20,102 bases of DNA, from positions 1 to 20,102 of the forward strand of contig DATKWF010000083.1 in the NCBI GenBank assembly GCA_035529715.1. Direction: 5' to 3'. Source of the DNA: DATKWF01 sp035529715 (lineage in GTDB: Bacteria > Chloroflexota > Dehalococcoidia > Dehalococcoidales > RBG-16-60-22). Position numbers and translations under genes: made by a program. The notes beneath the pieces are model-generated. The model saw nothing but the letters and a program-made list of their open reading frames with translations, was not told the origin of the DNA and did no database searches. Of the stretch, positions 1 through 6,855 are shown one piece after another; within the stretch, counting starts at the first letter, position 1; the number at the start of each line of letters is the position of its first letter.

Positions 1-1
1 G

Positions 2-976
2 GGGAAGCTTGGCCTGGACCTGCTTGTTTTCCCGGAAGTTTATTTCTGCGGCTACCCCTACTGGCGTGGTGGCGTTACCGTAAAAGAGGAGACCGAACTG
101 GCGGCTCAGCTGATACGGTCGGCTATACGCTGGGATGGTGAAGAGGCTCAGCGCCTGGCGGAAGCGGCGAGCAAGGCAAATGTCAACTGCATAATAGGCT
201 GTAATGAATTGTCCGACCGCCCGGGCAGCCTGACGATTTACAACTCCCTGATAGTCATCAGTCGTGACGGCAGAATCCTCGGTCGGCACCGCAAGCTGAT
301 GCCCACCCACTCCGAGCGAACCTACTGGGGGATGGGGGACGCCAGCGATATACGTGTTTTCGATTTAGACATCGGCAGGGTGGGCGCAAGCATCTGCTAC
401 GAACACCACATGACTCTGCTGCGAGCTGCTCTTGCCATCAAGGGGGAGGAGATTCATTGCGCCCTGTGGCCGGGGTGGTGGGCGGTAAACGAGCACCTCG
501 GCGACAAATCCGCCCAGGTCGGGTCTAAAACGTGCGATATTGAGTCGGCAATCCGCCAGCACGCCATTGAAAACCAGGTGTTTGTGGTCAGCTCAAGCTG
601 GTTTCTCAAGCCGGAGGACATTCCCGCCGAGCTCAAGGACAAGATGAAGTTCAATCTGGCTATCGGCGGCAGTTGCATTGTCAACCCTGCCGGACTGATT
701 ATTGAAGGGCCCGTGTTTGAGCGTGAAGGCATTGTCCACACCGAGATTGACCTTTCACTGCGGGAGCTGGTAAAGGTGTACGTTGACGGAGTTGGGCACT
801 ACTCACGGCCTGACCTGCTGACGCTGAACATACGTGACGAGGCATGGTCGCTGACCGGACCCCAGAAGCTGGGGGGTACTGACCAGGATGCCAGACGCAT
901 CCAGCAGATTCTGGAGCGCTATAATCTTACTCCGGACGAACTGGAAGAGATTCTGAAGAAGCATCTGAGTGACTAG
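2..976 (+). CDS. Nitrilase-superfamily carbon-nitrogen hydrolase (5' end outside window)
   Basis: Predicted hydrolase of nitriles or amides, cytoplasmic. The frame is open from base 2 and has no start inside the window, so the N-terminus (probably a few tens of residues) is missing; 324 residues are visible. The catalytic triad of the superfamily can be seen: Glu in FPEVYFCGYPYW (visible residue 12), Lys in HRKLMPT (residue 98) and Cys in ASICYEHHM (residue 132). The context ERTYWGMGD before the Cys and CALWPGWW after it resemble the true-nitrilase branch (aliphatic nitrilases, cyanide dihydratases) more than amidases, although that branch usually has CWEN where this protein has CYEH. An internal TTG at 209 could be mistaken for the start, but it would discard the catalytic Glu. 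The substrate is unknown. It lies 382 bases upstream of a betaine-binding protein on the same strand, and nothing shows the two are linked. Confidence 0.86.
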   Translation, partial: GKLGLDLLVFPEVYFCGYPYWRGGVTVKEETELAAQLIRSAIRWDGEEAQRLAEAASKANVNCIIGCNELSDRPGSLTIYNSLIVISRDGRILGRHRKLMPTHSERTYWGMGDASDIRVFDLDIGRVGASICYEHHMTLLRAALAIKGEEIHCALWPGWWAVNEHLGDKSAQVGSKTCDIESAIRQHAIENQVFVVSSSWFLKPEDIPAELKDKMKFNLAIGGSCIVNPAGLIIEGPVFEREGIVHTEIDLSLRELVKVYVDGVGHYSRPDLLTLNIRDEAWSLTGPQKLGGTDQDARRIQQILERYNLTPDELEEILKKHLSD

Positions 977-1358
977 GAGTAATTGGGCCTTTTTGGTGAA
1001 TATTCAGGCAATTAAAGGCAGTAACTGGCTTGGGCCGATATTTAGGAATTTATGTGTATGACACTGAGCACCGCTGGGATAACTTGACTTGGGGCATGCG
1101 CTGTGTTATTCTCATTAAGTTCTATTATATGTAAGCATGTAAGGAGTTTACAATTAAAACAAAGATAGAGTGAGGTATTTCCCGTTCTTTACTTGAAGCC
1201 CCTTAATTATTTTACCTGCTCTTTCCCTCCCCCGTAGTAACCGCTTTCTAAAAATCCTCAGTGATTTCTGCATCAAACGATTTCTTGCCTCTTTTTGCAT
1301 TTTTCCTCAGTTTACAGCTTATTAAGGCAGGCACACAGAATATTTTGAAAGGAGAACA
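977..1358. other. Intergenic region without a recognisable gene
   Basis: This stretch of 382 bases lies between the nitrilase stop and the betaine-binding protein start. Apart from the candidate promoter at 1084-1112 and the ribosome binding site AAAGGAG at 1348-1354, I see no gene, terminator or known riboswitch. An AAGGAG near 1141 is followed only by a trivial reading frame of a few codons. Confidence 0.5.
1084..1112 (+). promoter_or_regulatory. Candidate promoter for the betaine-binding protein gene
   Basis: TTGACT at 1084-1089 (5/6 to the -35 consensus), a 17-base spacer, then TATTCT at 1107-1112 preceded by TGT, an extended -10. Transcription would start near 1119, giving a leader of about 240 bases before the gene at 1359. 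I recognise no riboswitch in that leader. Confidence 0.33.
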
Positions 1359-2420
1359 ATGAAGTTGAAGAAGGAACGTAACACCATAATGAAGGTAGTT
1401 CTGCCGGTGCTGCTGCTGGTGCTGATGGTCGCCAGTATGTCGGTATACGGATGCGCCGGTGAGCCGGAAGGCAACGGAGCTACCGAAGCAGAGAAGGAGA
1501 CAATTGTAATTACTGAACTGAACTGGGATAGTCCCGCGTATCAGGCGTATATCCTGGGTTTTATCATCGAACATGGCTACAACTATCCGATAGAAATAGT
1601 TTCTGGCACCAGCATGGCTATGTTTGAAGGAATTATGACTGGTGACATTGATATCTACCCTGAGATATGGCTGCCCAATCAGCAGGTGCCCTGGGATAAA
1701 GGCATAGCAGAGGAGAGTTTCATCCCGGTTACTATAACGAATGACGATAACTGGCAAAGCCTTTTCGTCGTGCCAACATATGTCATTGAGGGGGACGCGT
1801 CTCGCGGGATAGCACCTATGGCGCCTGACCTGAAGAGTGTTCAGGACCTGAAGCGTCCGGAAATTATAGAACTGTTTAAGGACCCGGAGGAGCCCGGCAA
1901 GGGGCGTGTCTATACCTGCATTCCTGGCTGGGAGTGCGAGAAAATCCACTTAAAGCAGTTGAAAGCACTCGGTCTGGATGAGTATTACAATGCGTTTCCG
2001 CCGGGTAGTGAAGCGGGGCTATGGGCTTCTCTTAAAGGTGCTTACGATAAAGGCGAGCCGTGGCTTGGAGTGGCATGGAGCCCCACATGGATAGCCGGCA
2101 TGCTGGACCTGACCATTTTAGAGGAAACCCCGTATTCAAAGGAACTGTTTGAGCAGGGTCTATGTGCCTGGCCATCTTGCGACCTCTGGATAGTAGCCAG
2201 TAACCAGTTTGCCGATAAAGCGCCGGATTTGTTCCCGTTACTCTTGAGGGTTAGGATGAGCACTGATGAACTGAACCTCGGGATGGCTTATATGCGGGAA
2301 AATGAGGCAACGGCCGCTGAAGCTTCTCTCTGGTTTTTGAAAGGGCGGCAGGAAGTATGGCAGCAGTGGGTAACGGATGATGTAGCTGCCAAGGTACAGG
2401 CGAAGCTAAACGAGACTTAA
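1359..2420 (+). CDS. proX: Glycine betaine/proline-type ABC transporter substrate-binding lipoprotein (ProX/OpuAC family)
   Basis: Extracytoplasmic solute-binding lipoprotein of the quaternary-ammonium (OpuAC) family, 353 residues. A basic N-terminus, a hydrophobic stretch at about 13-28 and a lipobox VYGC put the lipidated cysteine at residue 32. The mature part follows the family pattern: ITELNWDSPAYQA near 51-63, an EIWLPNQ block at 102-108, IPGWECEK at 188-195 and WSPTW at 240-244. Trp56, Trp104, Trp191 and Trp240/244 are candidates for the aromatic cage that binds quaternary amines. The ATG at 1359 is chosen because AAAGGAG lies just upstream; Met11 would also keep the signal peptide. 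No permease or ATPase gene is adjacent, so it is an orphan binding protein in this window. The likely ligand is glycine betaine, but choline, carnitine or proline betaine cannot be excluded. Confidence 0.9.
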   Translation: MKLKKERNTIMKVVLPVLLLVLMVASMSVYGCAGEPEGNGATEAEKETIVITELNWDSPAYQAYILGFIIEHGYNYPIEIVSGTSMAMFEGIMTGDIDIYPEIWLPNQQVPWDKGIAEESFIPVTITNDDNWQSLFVVPTYVIEGDASRGIAPMAPDLKSVQDLKRPEIIELFKDPEEPGKGRVYTCIPGWECEKIHLKQLKALGLDEYYNAFPPGSEAGLWASLKGAYDKGEPWLGVAWSPTWIAGMLDLTILEETPYSKELFEQGLCAWPSCDLWIVASNQFADKAPDLFPLLLRVRMSTDELNLGMAYMRENEATAAEASLWFLKGRQEVWQQWVTDDVAAKVQAKLNET

Positions 2421-2459
2421 AAAAGAATTTTTAACCGAACACCTCTGGATTGATTTAGT

Positions 2460-2518
2460 GGCCTGGGGGCTATAGCTAAACGGGGTCATTTCCGTGACTC
2501 CGCTACTGCCCTCAGGCC
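2460..2518. ncRNA. Two-tier hairpin, candidate structured RNA element
   Basis: Outer arms 2460-2470 and 2508-2518 pair over 11 bp with one G-U. Inside an asymmetric internal loop (10 bases left, 5 right), arms 2481-2488 and 2495-2502 pair over 8 bp with one wobble, closing a 6-base loop. It lies 40 bases after the betaine-binding protein stop. No T-run follows on either strand, so it is not an ordinary intrinsic terminator. Function unknown; it could be a 3' UTR structure, a degenerate repeat or a small RNA. Confidence 0.4.
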
Positions 2519-2584
2519 TGCTATATTGTGATAATGATGCCCACGTGAGCTGGTTAGGTTAGCAAAGGATTAGCAAAAATATAA

Positions 2585-2616
2585 AAGCCCTCTAGTATTG
2601 AGAAATTCGAGGGCTT
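2585..2616 (-). terminator. Intrinsic terminator after tRNA-Arg
   Basis: On the minus strand, 15 bases after the tRNA 3' end, arms 2609-2616 and 2585-2592 form a perfect 8-bp stem (AAGCCCTC/GAGGGCTT) with a 16-base loop. A T-rich tract (TTTTATATTTTT) follows. Confidence 0.7.
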
Positions 2617-2631
2617 ATTTAGCTTCAAAAG

Positions 2632-2707
2632 TGGTACCCCTGGGGCGACTCGAACGCCCGACACGCGGTTTAGGAAACCGCTGCTCTATCCTCTGAGCTA
2701 CAGGGGC
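2632..2707 (-). tRNA. tRNA-Arg, anticodon CCT
   Basis: A complete cloverleaf of 76 bases including an encoded CCA tail. The acceptor stem GCCCCTG/CAGGGGT has 7 bp with a G-U at the first pair. The D arm carries GCTC...GAGC-type pairing, the anticodon stem GCGGT/ACCGC encloses the loop TTCCTAA with anticodon CCT (reads AGG), and the T stem GGGCG/CGCCC closes the loop TTCGAGT. It has its own terminator at 2585-2616. Confidence 0.97.
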
Positions 2708-2796
2708 ACATTTTGTGGGGCTGGGGTATCGATGGATAGAAATTTCAAACTCGTCTTCGGCTTTATTACATATCCCCACCCCTCCCGACAACGGTA

Positions 2797-2825
2797 ATTG
2801 TAGCAATAAAGGGGGGGCGGTGCAA
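2797..2825 (-). promoter_or_regulatory. Candidate promoter for tRNA-Arg
   Basis: On the minus strand TTGCAC (2825-2820), a 17-base spacer, then TACAAT (2802-2797, 5/6 to the -10 consensus). The start would be about 80 bases before the mature tRNA 5' end. The -35 match is weak. Confidence 0.28.
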
Positions 2826-2861
2826 CCAGACCGGCGCTTACTATACCCGAATAGAAATAAA

Positions 2862-2887
2862 TAAACCCTGAGTATGCTCAGGGTTTA
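2862..2887 (-). terminator. Intrinsic terminator after the small membrane protein gene
   Basis: A perfect 11-bp stem (2862-2872 with 2877-2887) with a 4-base loop. On the minus strand it is followed by TTTATTTCTATT, and it lies 30 bases after the stop of the small gene at 2918. Plus-strand readthrough is also likely to be weakened by this stem. Confidence 0.72.
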
Positions 2888-2917
2888 CAACCAAGTGAGA
2901 ACGATTTTACGGGATTC

Positions 2918-3082
2918 TTAGGAGAGGAGACTGGCGATTCCCGGTAGTATTGCCAAGCCGCTGGCTTCTAAAACCAGCAGACCGAAACCAATAACCAGAG
3001 ATAGCACTATAACTATGGTGAATAGTTTTTCAGCGTTACTTAGAATATGCCATCTGCCTCTTATTACTTCCTGTTGGTGCAT
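2918..3082 (-). CDS. Small single-span membrane protein of unknown function (54 aa)
   Basis: I do not recognise this protein. With the ATG at 3082 it has 54 residues: a polar, basic N-terminus with several charged and His residues (MHQQEVIRGRWHILSNAEK), then a long hydrophobic stretch (about 20-54) that can span the membrane once or form a span plus an apolar tail. The start is decided by an excellent ribosome binding site, AAAGGAGGT at 3095-3087, four bases before the ATG. The frame stays open to 3163, but the longer version has no such site. A candidate extended -10 promoter lies upstream at 3325-3353 and a strong intrinsic terminator follows at 2862-2887, so it looks like a monocistronic gene. 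Possible roles are a regulatory or transporter-associated small protein; this is a guess. Confidence 0.58.
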   Translation of the reverse strand: MHQQEVIRGRWHILSNAEKLFTIVIVLSLVIGFGLLVLEASGLAILPGIASLLS

Positions 3083-3324
3083 CTTAACCTCCTTTAGCCA
3101 AACATTAGCGGGCAATACTCTATTTGTGACATAAGCAAAAGAATTTGCTAACAAGATGAGCACAGAGATAGAGTAATGTCTAAGTGGAATTCAGAGTGAC
3201 TACAAAACGAGGTTTGTTCGCCCATCCCCACTATTTGTCCCGCTCACACCCCTCTTTTGGGAACATCCCTCATTTGGGGAGTAAAGACGCATGAAATACC
3301 AACTAATATTTCTATGCTATTTGT

Positions 3325-3353
3325 ATTATAGCACATTTGATTCTATTATACAA
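3325..3353 (-). promoter_or_regulatory. Candidate promoter (extended -10) for the 54-aa protein gene
   Basis: On the minus strand TTGTAT (3353-3348), a 17-base spacer, then TGC-TATAAT with the hexamer at 3330-3325. The -35 is poor but the -10 is perfect and extended. A second TATAAT lies at 3350-3345. The leader before the ATG at 3082 would be about 235 bases. Confidence 0.4.
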
Positions 3354-3381
3354 ATGTTCAGTGACAAAGCCTTAAATGAAT

Positions 3382-3410
3382 TTGACAACTAACGTAGCAT
3401 ATGCCAGAAT
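3382..3410 (+). promoter_or_regulatory. Candidate promoter for the kinase-like / T-protein-SHMT operon
   Basis: TTGACA at 3382-3387 (perfect -35), a 17-base spacer, then CAGAAT at 3405-3410 (4/6 to the -10 consensus). The leader before the start at 3589 would be about 170 bases. Confidence 0.42.
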
Positions 3411-3588
3411 TTGACGAGATAAAGCGGAGCCGTTCGGTCTCTTTTTCCGTGTGGTTGCTTGATTGAAAGTCAGCTCATGGGTATTTCACAAAATTTGCGG
3501 ATATTAAATATTCACTGTGCCCATATTATTCGTGACCATTCTTTAGTATTACTAGCTCTTCAAATCCACAACTTTTTAGTCTTTTGCC

Positions 3589-4113
3589 ATGAAAAGTGAA
3601 AGCATAGTCTTAATCGGCATGGCCGGGGTAGGCAAGTCTGGCATAGGCAGTTCTTTAGCCGAGGCTTTAGGCTTCGAATTCATAGACCTGGACGATTACA
3701 TACAGGAGAAAGAAGGCACGACCCTACAGAAAATCATTGATACTGAAAATGAGCTGACCCTGCTGCAGCTGGAGAAACAAAGAATGTACGAGATAGATTT
3801 GCCCTGCCGGGTAGTTGCTCCTGGCGGGAGTATAATCTACCATCCTGACCTCATGGAATACCTGAGACAGCACTCCACTCTAGTTCACCTGGATGATTCT
3901 TTTGCGAATATAGAAAGCAGGCTAACTAACGCGCTAATGAGGGGTATAGTGGGATTGAAGAGTAAGTCATTAAGAGAAATATATGATGAAAGAAGACCGC
4001 TTTATTCCAGATATGCCGATATAACGGTTGACTGTCAGGGTAAAACATGGGACCAGGTAGTCAGAGAGATATTAAATTGGTTTTCTGAGCGCAAAAAGAT
4101 GGAGGAAGGTTGA
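3589..4113 (+). CDS. Shikimate-kinase-like P-loop kinase (AroK family, altered substrate site)
   Basis: A 174-residue protein of the shikimate kinase fold, about the normal length for AroK. The Walker A loop is GMAGVGKS (10-17). FIDLDDYI (31-38) supplies the Asp33/Asp35 of the family's DxD motif, APGGSII (77-83) matches the shikimate-binding glycine block, and DERRPLYSRYAD (133-144) matches the conserved Arg-Pro-Leu motif after the lid. However, the FR pair that supplies a shikimate-contacting Arg (Arg58 in well-studied enzymes) is replaced by leucines in ENELTLLQLEKQ (53-64). The reaction may therefore be ATP-dependent phosphorylation of something other than shikimate. No other aromatic-pathway gene is near. 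No clear ribosome binding site precedes the ATG at 3589. The stop is one base ahead of the T-protein/SHMT fusion, so the two are almost certainly cotranscribed. Confidence 0.7.
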   Translation: MKSESIVLIGMAGVGKSGIGSSLAEALGFEFIDLDDYIQEKEGTTLQKIIDTENELTLLQLEKQRMYEIDLPCRVVAPGGSIIYHPDLMEYLRQHSTLVHLDDSFANIESRLTNALMRGIVGLKSKSLREIYDERRPLYSRYADITVDCQGKTWDQVVREILNWFSERKKMEEG

Positions 4114-4114
4114 G

Positions 4115-6784
4115 ATGAAACGAACGCCATTATATGAAGAGCACTTAAAACTGGGGGCTAAGATGGTTGAGTTCGGTGGCTGGGAGATGCCTCTTAACTA
4201 TCCGCCGGGAATACTCGCCGAACACCTGGCAACGAGGAAATTCGGTGGGCTGTTTGATACTTCCCACATGGGTAGATTACTGATAAGCGGGCAGGATGTC
4301 CTGCCTTTTATGCAATACGTCTTAACTAATAATTCGGCGGCTCTGGAGCCAGGACAATCGCAATACACCATCATCGCTACCGAAACTGGTGGCGCAGTTG
4401 ATGATACTTATCTCTATAGAATTGATGAAAAGCAATATCTTCTCGTCGTCAATGCTGCCAACATGGAAAAGGACTGGGCATGGCTGCAGAAACACCGGCA
4501 GAAATTCAGCAAACTAGTCCTGGAGGACCATACTGCCGGTATTGCTATGCTGTCATTACAGGGGCCAACGACAAAGGCAGTGCTTGAAGCAATGCTGGGA
4601 GATACCGGCCACCTCCCCGAACCCCGACGGAACTGGCTGGCCATTGCCGAGTTATTTGGTAAAAAGGTGCCCGTAGGCAGAACCGGGTATACCGGTGAGC
4701 CGATGTGCTTTGAGCTTTTTCCTCCCGCCGAGATAGCGGCGCAAGTGTGGAACAAGATATTGGAAATTGGTGGCAAGGTGGGTATCATGCCGATTGGCCT
4801 GGGAGCGAGAGATACGCTGAGACTGGAAGCTGACCTCCCCTTATATGGACATGAACTGGGCAGTGATGTTGATGGAAATGAAATACCTCTGTTTGCCCTG
4901 CCTGCCGCCAGATTTGCGGTCAGCTTCAATAGCGCCAAGGGGCAATTTATTGGTCGGGAAGCACTGTTGAAGCAGTTCCAGGAAATAAAACTGAGGCGTG
5001 AAGACCGGCTTGAGACGCCAAAGGATAAGTTACTGGTGCCCAGGACCATATTTCCGATGTCTATCACTGGTGGTGTCGCCAGAGCCGGCTGCCCCGTCTA
5101 TATTGATGAAAGGCTGGTGGGGAATGTGACCAGTGGCACTGTGGTGCCTTCCTGGGATACTGAGGATACCGGTGTCAAAGCGAAGCCTGGCACTGAATCT
5201 CACCGGAGAACAGTATGTCTGGCATACCTTGATTCCGATTTAAAAGAAGGGCAGAGAGCCAAGGTATTAATCAGGGACAAGACTGCTGAAGCAGTAATTA
5301 GCAAGAGGCATATCGGCGGTGAAGCCGCACCTTATGCCAGGCCTATTCTAGAAAAAGAGCAAGAAGAGGTTGCCGTAGCCGGTCCCAGGGAATCTATATC
5401 AGATTTAGCCAGAAGTCTGGCGAGAAAGGCCTGTGGTAACACCCTTTGGCGGCAGACCAGGACCTTTAACCTCATACCATCCGAACAGACCCAGTCACCG
5501 ATGGTGAGACTACTGAGCATAGCCGACCCATCAGGGCGATATGCCGAGCACAGGAGGGTAGAGGCTCTGGGGAATATTGAAGCATATTACTATCAGGGAA
5601 CAGGATTTATCAATGAAGTAGAGACGGAATTAATCAAAGGGATGAAGGAATTCCTGGGTTGCTCCGAAGTGGAGGTCAGGCTGATTAGCGGGCAGATGGC
5701 TAACGCCACAGTGTTCAGCGGTCTGACGGATTATTTAAACAGGGTGGACAGGCGGTCAGAGCCCAGGAGGCTGAGAAGCGTGATGAACCATCATATTGGA
5801 CGGGGAGGTCACCTGAGTGCGCAACCAATGGGTGCCTTAAGAAACTACGTTTCTATTGACCCGGTCACGGAGAGATGGGCGGTGGTCAATTTCCCAGTTT
5901 TGCCGGATAACCCGTACCGAATAGATGTTCCCCGGGCGCTGGAACTTATTGAAAAGCATAAGCCGGAACTCATCATTTTTGGTAAAAGCATGATACTGTA
6001 TCGTGAGCCGGTCACCGAGTTAGCCAGAAAGGTAGTTGACATAAAACCAAAGCCAATAATTATGTATGATGCTGCCCATGTCCTGGGTCTGCTTGGGCCT
6101 TATTTCCAGGAGCCGTTAGCCGAAGGCGCCGACTTTGTAACTGCCTCAACACATAAGACCTTCTTCGGCACGCAGAGAGGAGTAGTTGCCAGCAATATGA
6201 GTGAGGGGTCGGATTATGCCGAGCTGTGGGAGAGTATAACCAGGAGGACTTTTCCCGGGAGCGTGAGTAATCATCACCTTGGCACAATGCTCGGACTGTT
6301 GATGGCAGCCTACGAAATGAATACCTATGGACGTGATTACCAGAAGCGGGTAATCGCCAATGCCAAAGCCTTCGCCATGGCGCTAAAAGAACAGGGACTG
6401 CAGGTAGAGGGCGACCCATCGGTCAACTACACCGAGACACATCAGGTTGTCTTACGAGTAGGCTATGCCAGGGGCATAGAAGTTGCCGATAGGCTGGAAA
6501 AGAATAACATAATCGTCAACTACCAGGCACTGCCTGATGACGAAGCGTTCACTGCCAGCAGCGGTCTGAGGCTGGGCACTCAGGAGATGACCAGATTTGG
6601 CATGAAAGAGGCAGACTTCGGCGAGCTGGCCAAGTACATGGCGGAGGTAATTCTTAAGGGAAAAGATGTCTCTGCGCCGGTGGCTGACTTCAGACAAAAG
6701 TTCCTTAAGATGCGGTACTGCCTGCCCGAAGAAGAGGCAAAGCCGATAGTTGATGAACTTATAGGTTGCCTGATTAAAGTGTGA
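4115..6784 (+). CDS. gcvT-glyA: Fusion of aminomethyltransferase (glycine cleavage T protein) and serine hydroxymethyltransferase
   Basis: One open frame of 889 residues with two folate enzymes. Residues 1 to about 410 form a GcvT protein: MVEFGGWEMPLNY at 17-29, LFDTSHMG at 46-53, the acidic GGAVDDTYLY block holding the likely catalytic Asp96, GLGARDTLRLEADLPLYGHEL at 228-248, and the C-terminal VTSG at 338-341. A charged linker at about 411-426 leads to a fold-type I PLP domain, 427-889, of SHMT type: RYAE at 475-478, SGQMAN at 525-530, GGHL at 564-567, YDAAH with Asp652 and His655, the PLP Lys681 in TASTHK, and the substrate-carboxylate Arg819 in LRLGT. Together they can move a one-carbon unit onto tetrahydrofolate and exchange it between glycine and serine. 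SHMT motifs such as THG after GGHL are changed, so the domain is divergent. GGAGGAAGG precedes the ATG, one base after the kinase-like gene. Confidence 0.9.
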   Translation: MKRTPLYEEHLKLGAKMVEFGGWEMPLNYPPGILAEHLATRKFGGLFDTSHMGRLLISGQDVLPFMQYVLTNNSAALEPGQSQYTIIATETGGAVDDTYLYRIDEKQYLLVVNAANMEKDWAWLQKHRQKFSKLVLEDHTAGIAMLSLQGPTTKAVLEAMLGDTGHLPEPRRNWLAIAELFGKKVPVGRTGYTGEPMCFELFPPAEIAAQVWNKILEIGGKVGIMPIGLGARDTLRLEADLPLYGHELGSDVDGNEIPLFALPAARFAVSFNSAKGQFIGREALLKQFQEIKLRREDRLETPKDKLLVPRTIFPMSITGGVARAGCPVYIDERLVGNVTSGTVVPSWDTEDTGVKAKPGTESHRRTVCLAYLDSDLKEGQRAKVLIRDKTAEAVISKRHIGGEAAPYARPILEKEQEEVAVAGPRESISDLARSLARKACGNTLWRQTRTFNLIPSEQTQSPMVRLLSIADPSGRYAEHRRVEALGNIEAYYYQGTGFINEVETELIKGMKEFLGCSEVEVRLISGQMANATVFSGLTDYLNRVDRRSEPRRLRSVMNHHIGRGGHLSAQPMGALRNYVSIDPVTERWAVVNFPVLPDNPYRIDVPRALELIEKHKPELIIFGKSMILYREPVTELARKVVDIKPKPIIMYDAAHVLGLLGPYFQEPLAEGADFVTASTHKTFFGTQRGVVASNMSEGSDYAELWESITRRTFPGSVSNHHLGTMLGLLMAAYEMNTYGRDYQKRVIANAKAFAMALKEQGLQVEGDPSVNYTETHQVVLRVGYARGIEVADRLEKNNIIVNYQALPDDEAFTASSGLRLGTQEMTRFGMKEADFGELAKYMAEVILKGKDVSAPVADFRQKFLKMRYCLPEEEAKPIVDELIGCLIKV

Positions 6785-6855
6785 TTGCGGTCTATATTAC
6801 TGAAAGACCTTCGCCAGATTGATTGCAGGGACAATATTAAGAGGAATTTGTTTAC

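Larger units (their letters stand above)
3083..3588. other. Divergent intergenic region with promoters both ways
   Basis: These 506 bases separate the small minus-strand gene from the plus-strand kinase gene. They hold the minus-strand promoter at 3325-3353, the plus-strand candidate promoter at 3382-3410, and an imperfect direct repeat (CCCCTCTTTTGGGA at 3249-3262 and TCCCTCATTTGGGGA at 3266-3280). I see no coding sequence or known RNA in the rest. Confidence 0.5.

Noticed and set aside
1119..1358. A glycine, SAM or other known riboswitch in the leader of the betaine-binding protein gene
   Set aside because: I could not find the conserved core of any class I know, nor a convincing expression-platform hairpin.
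1248..1949. A long minus-strand frame opposite the betaine-binding protein gene
   Set aside because: Its peptide has no family resemblance, no ribosome binding site is seen, and it overlaps a well-supported gene on the other strand.
2615..2806. A 63-codon minus-strand reading frame
   Set aside because: It runs straight through the complete tRNA-Arg; its peptide is the familiar artefact produced by translating a tRNA gene.
3560..3589. The kinase-like gene as a second leaderless transcript
   Set aside because: It lacks a ribosome binding site, but no -10 element lies at the right distance from its ATG; the nearest good promoter is about 180 bases upstream.
4414..5067. A 217-codon minus-strand frame inside the T-protein domain
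   Set aside because: A shadow of the strongly conserved GcvT coding frame; low-complexity serine-rich peptide without motifs.
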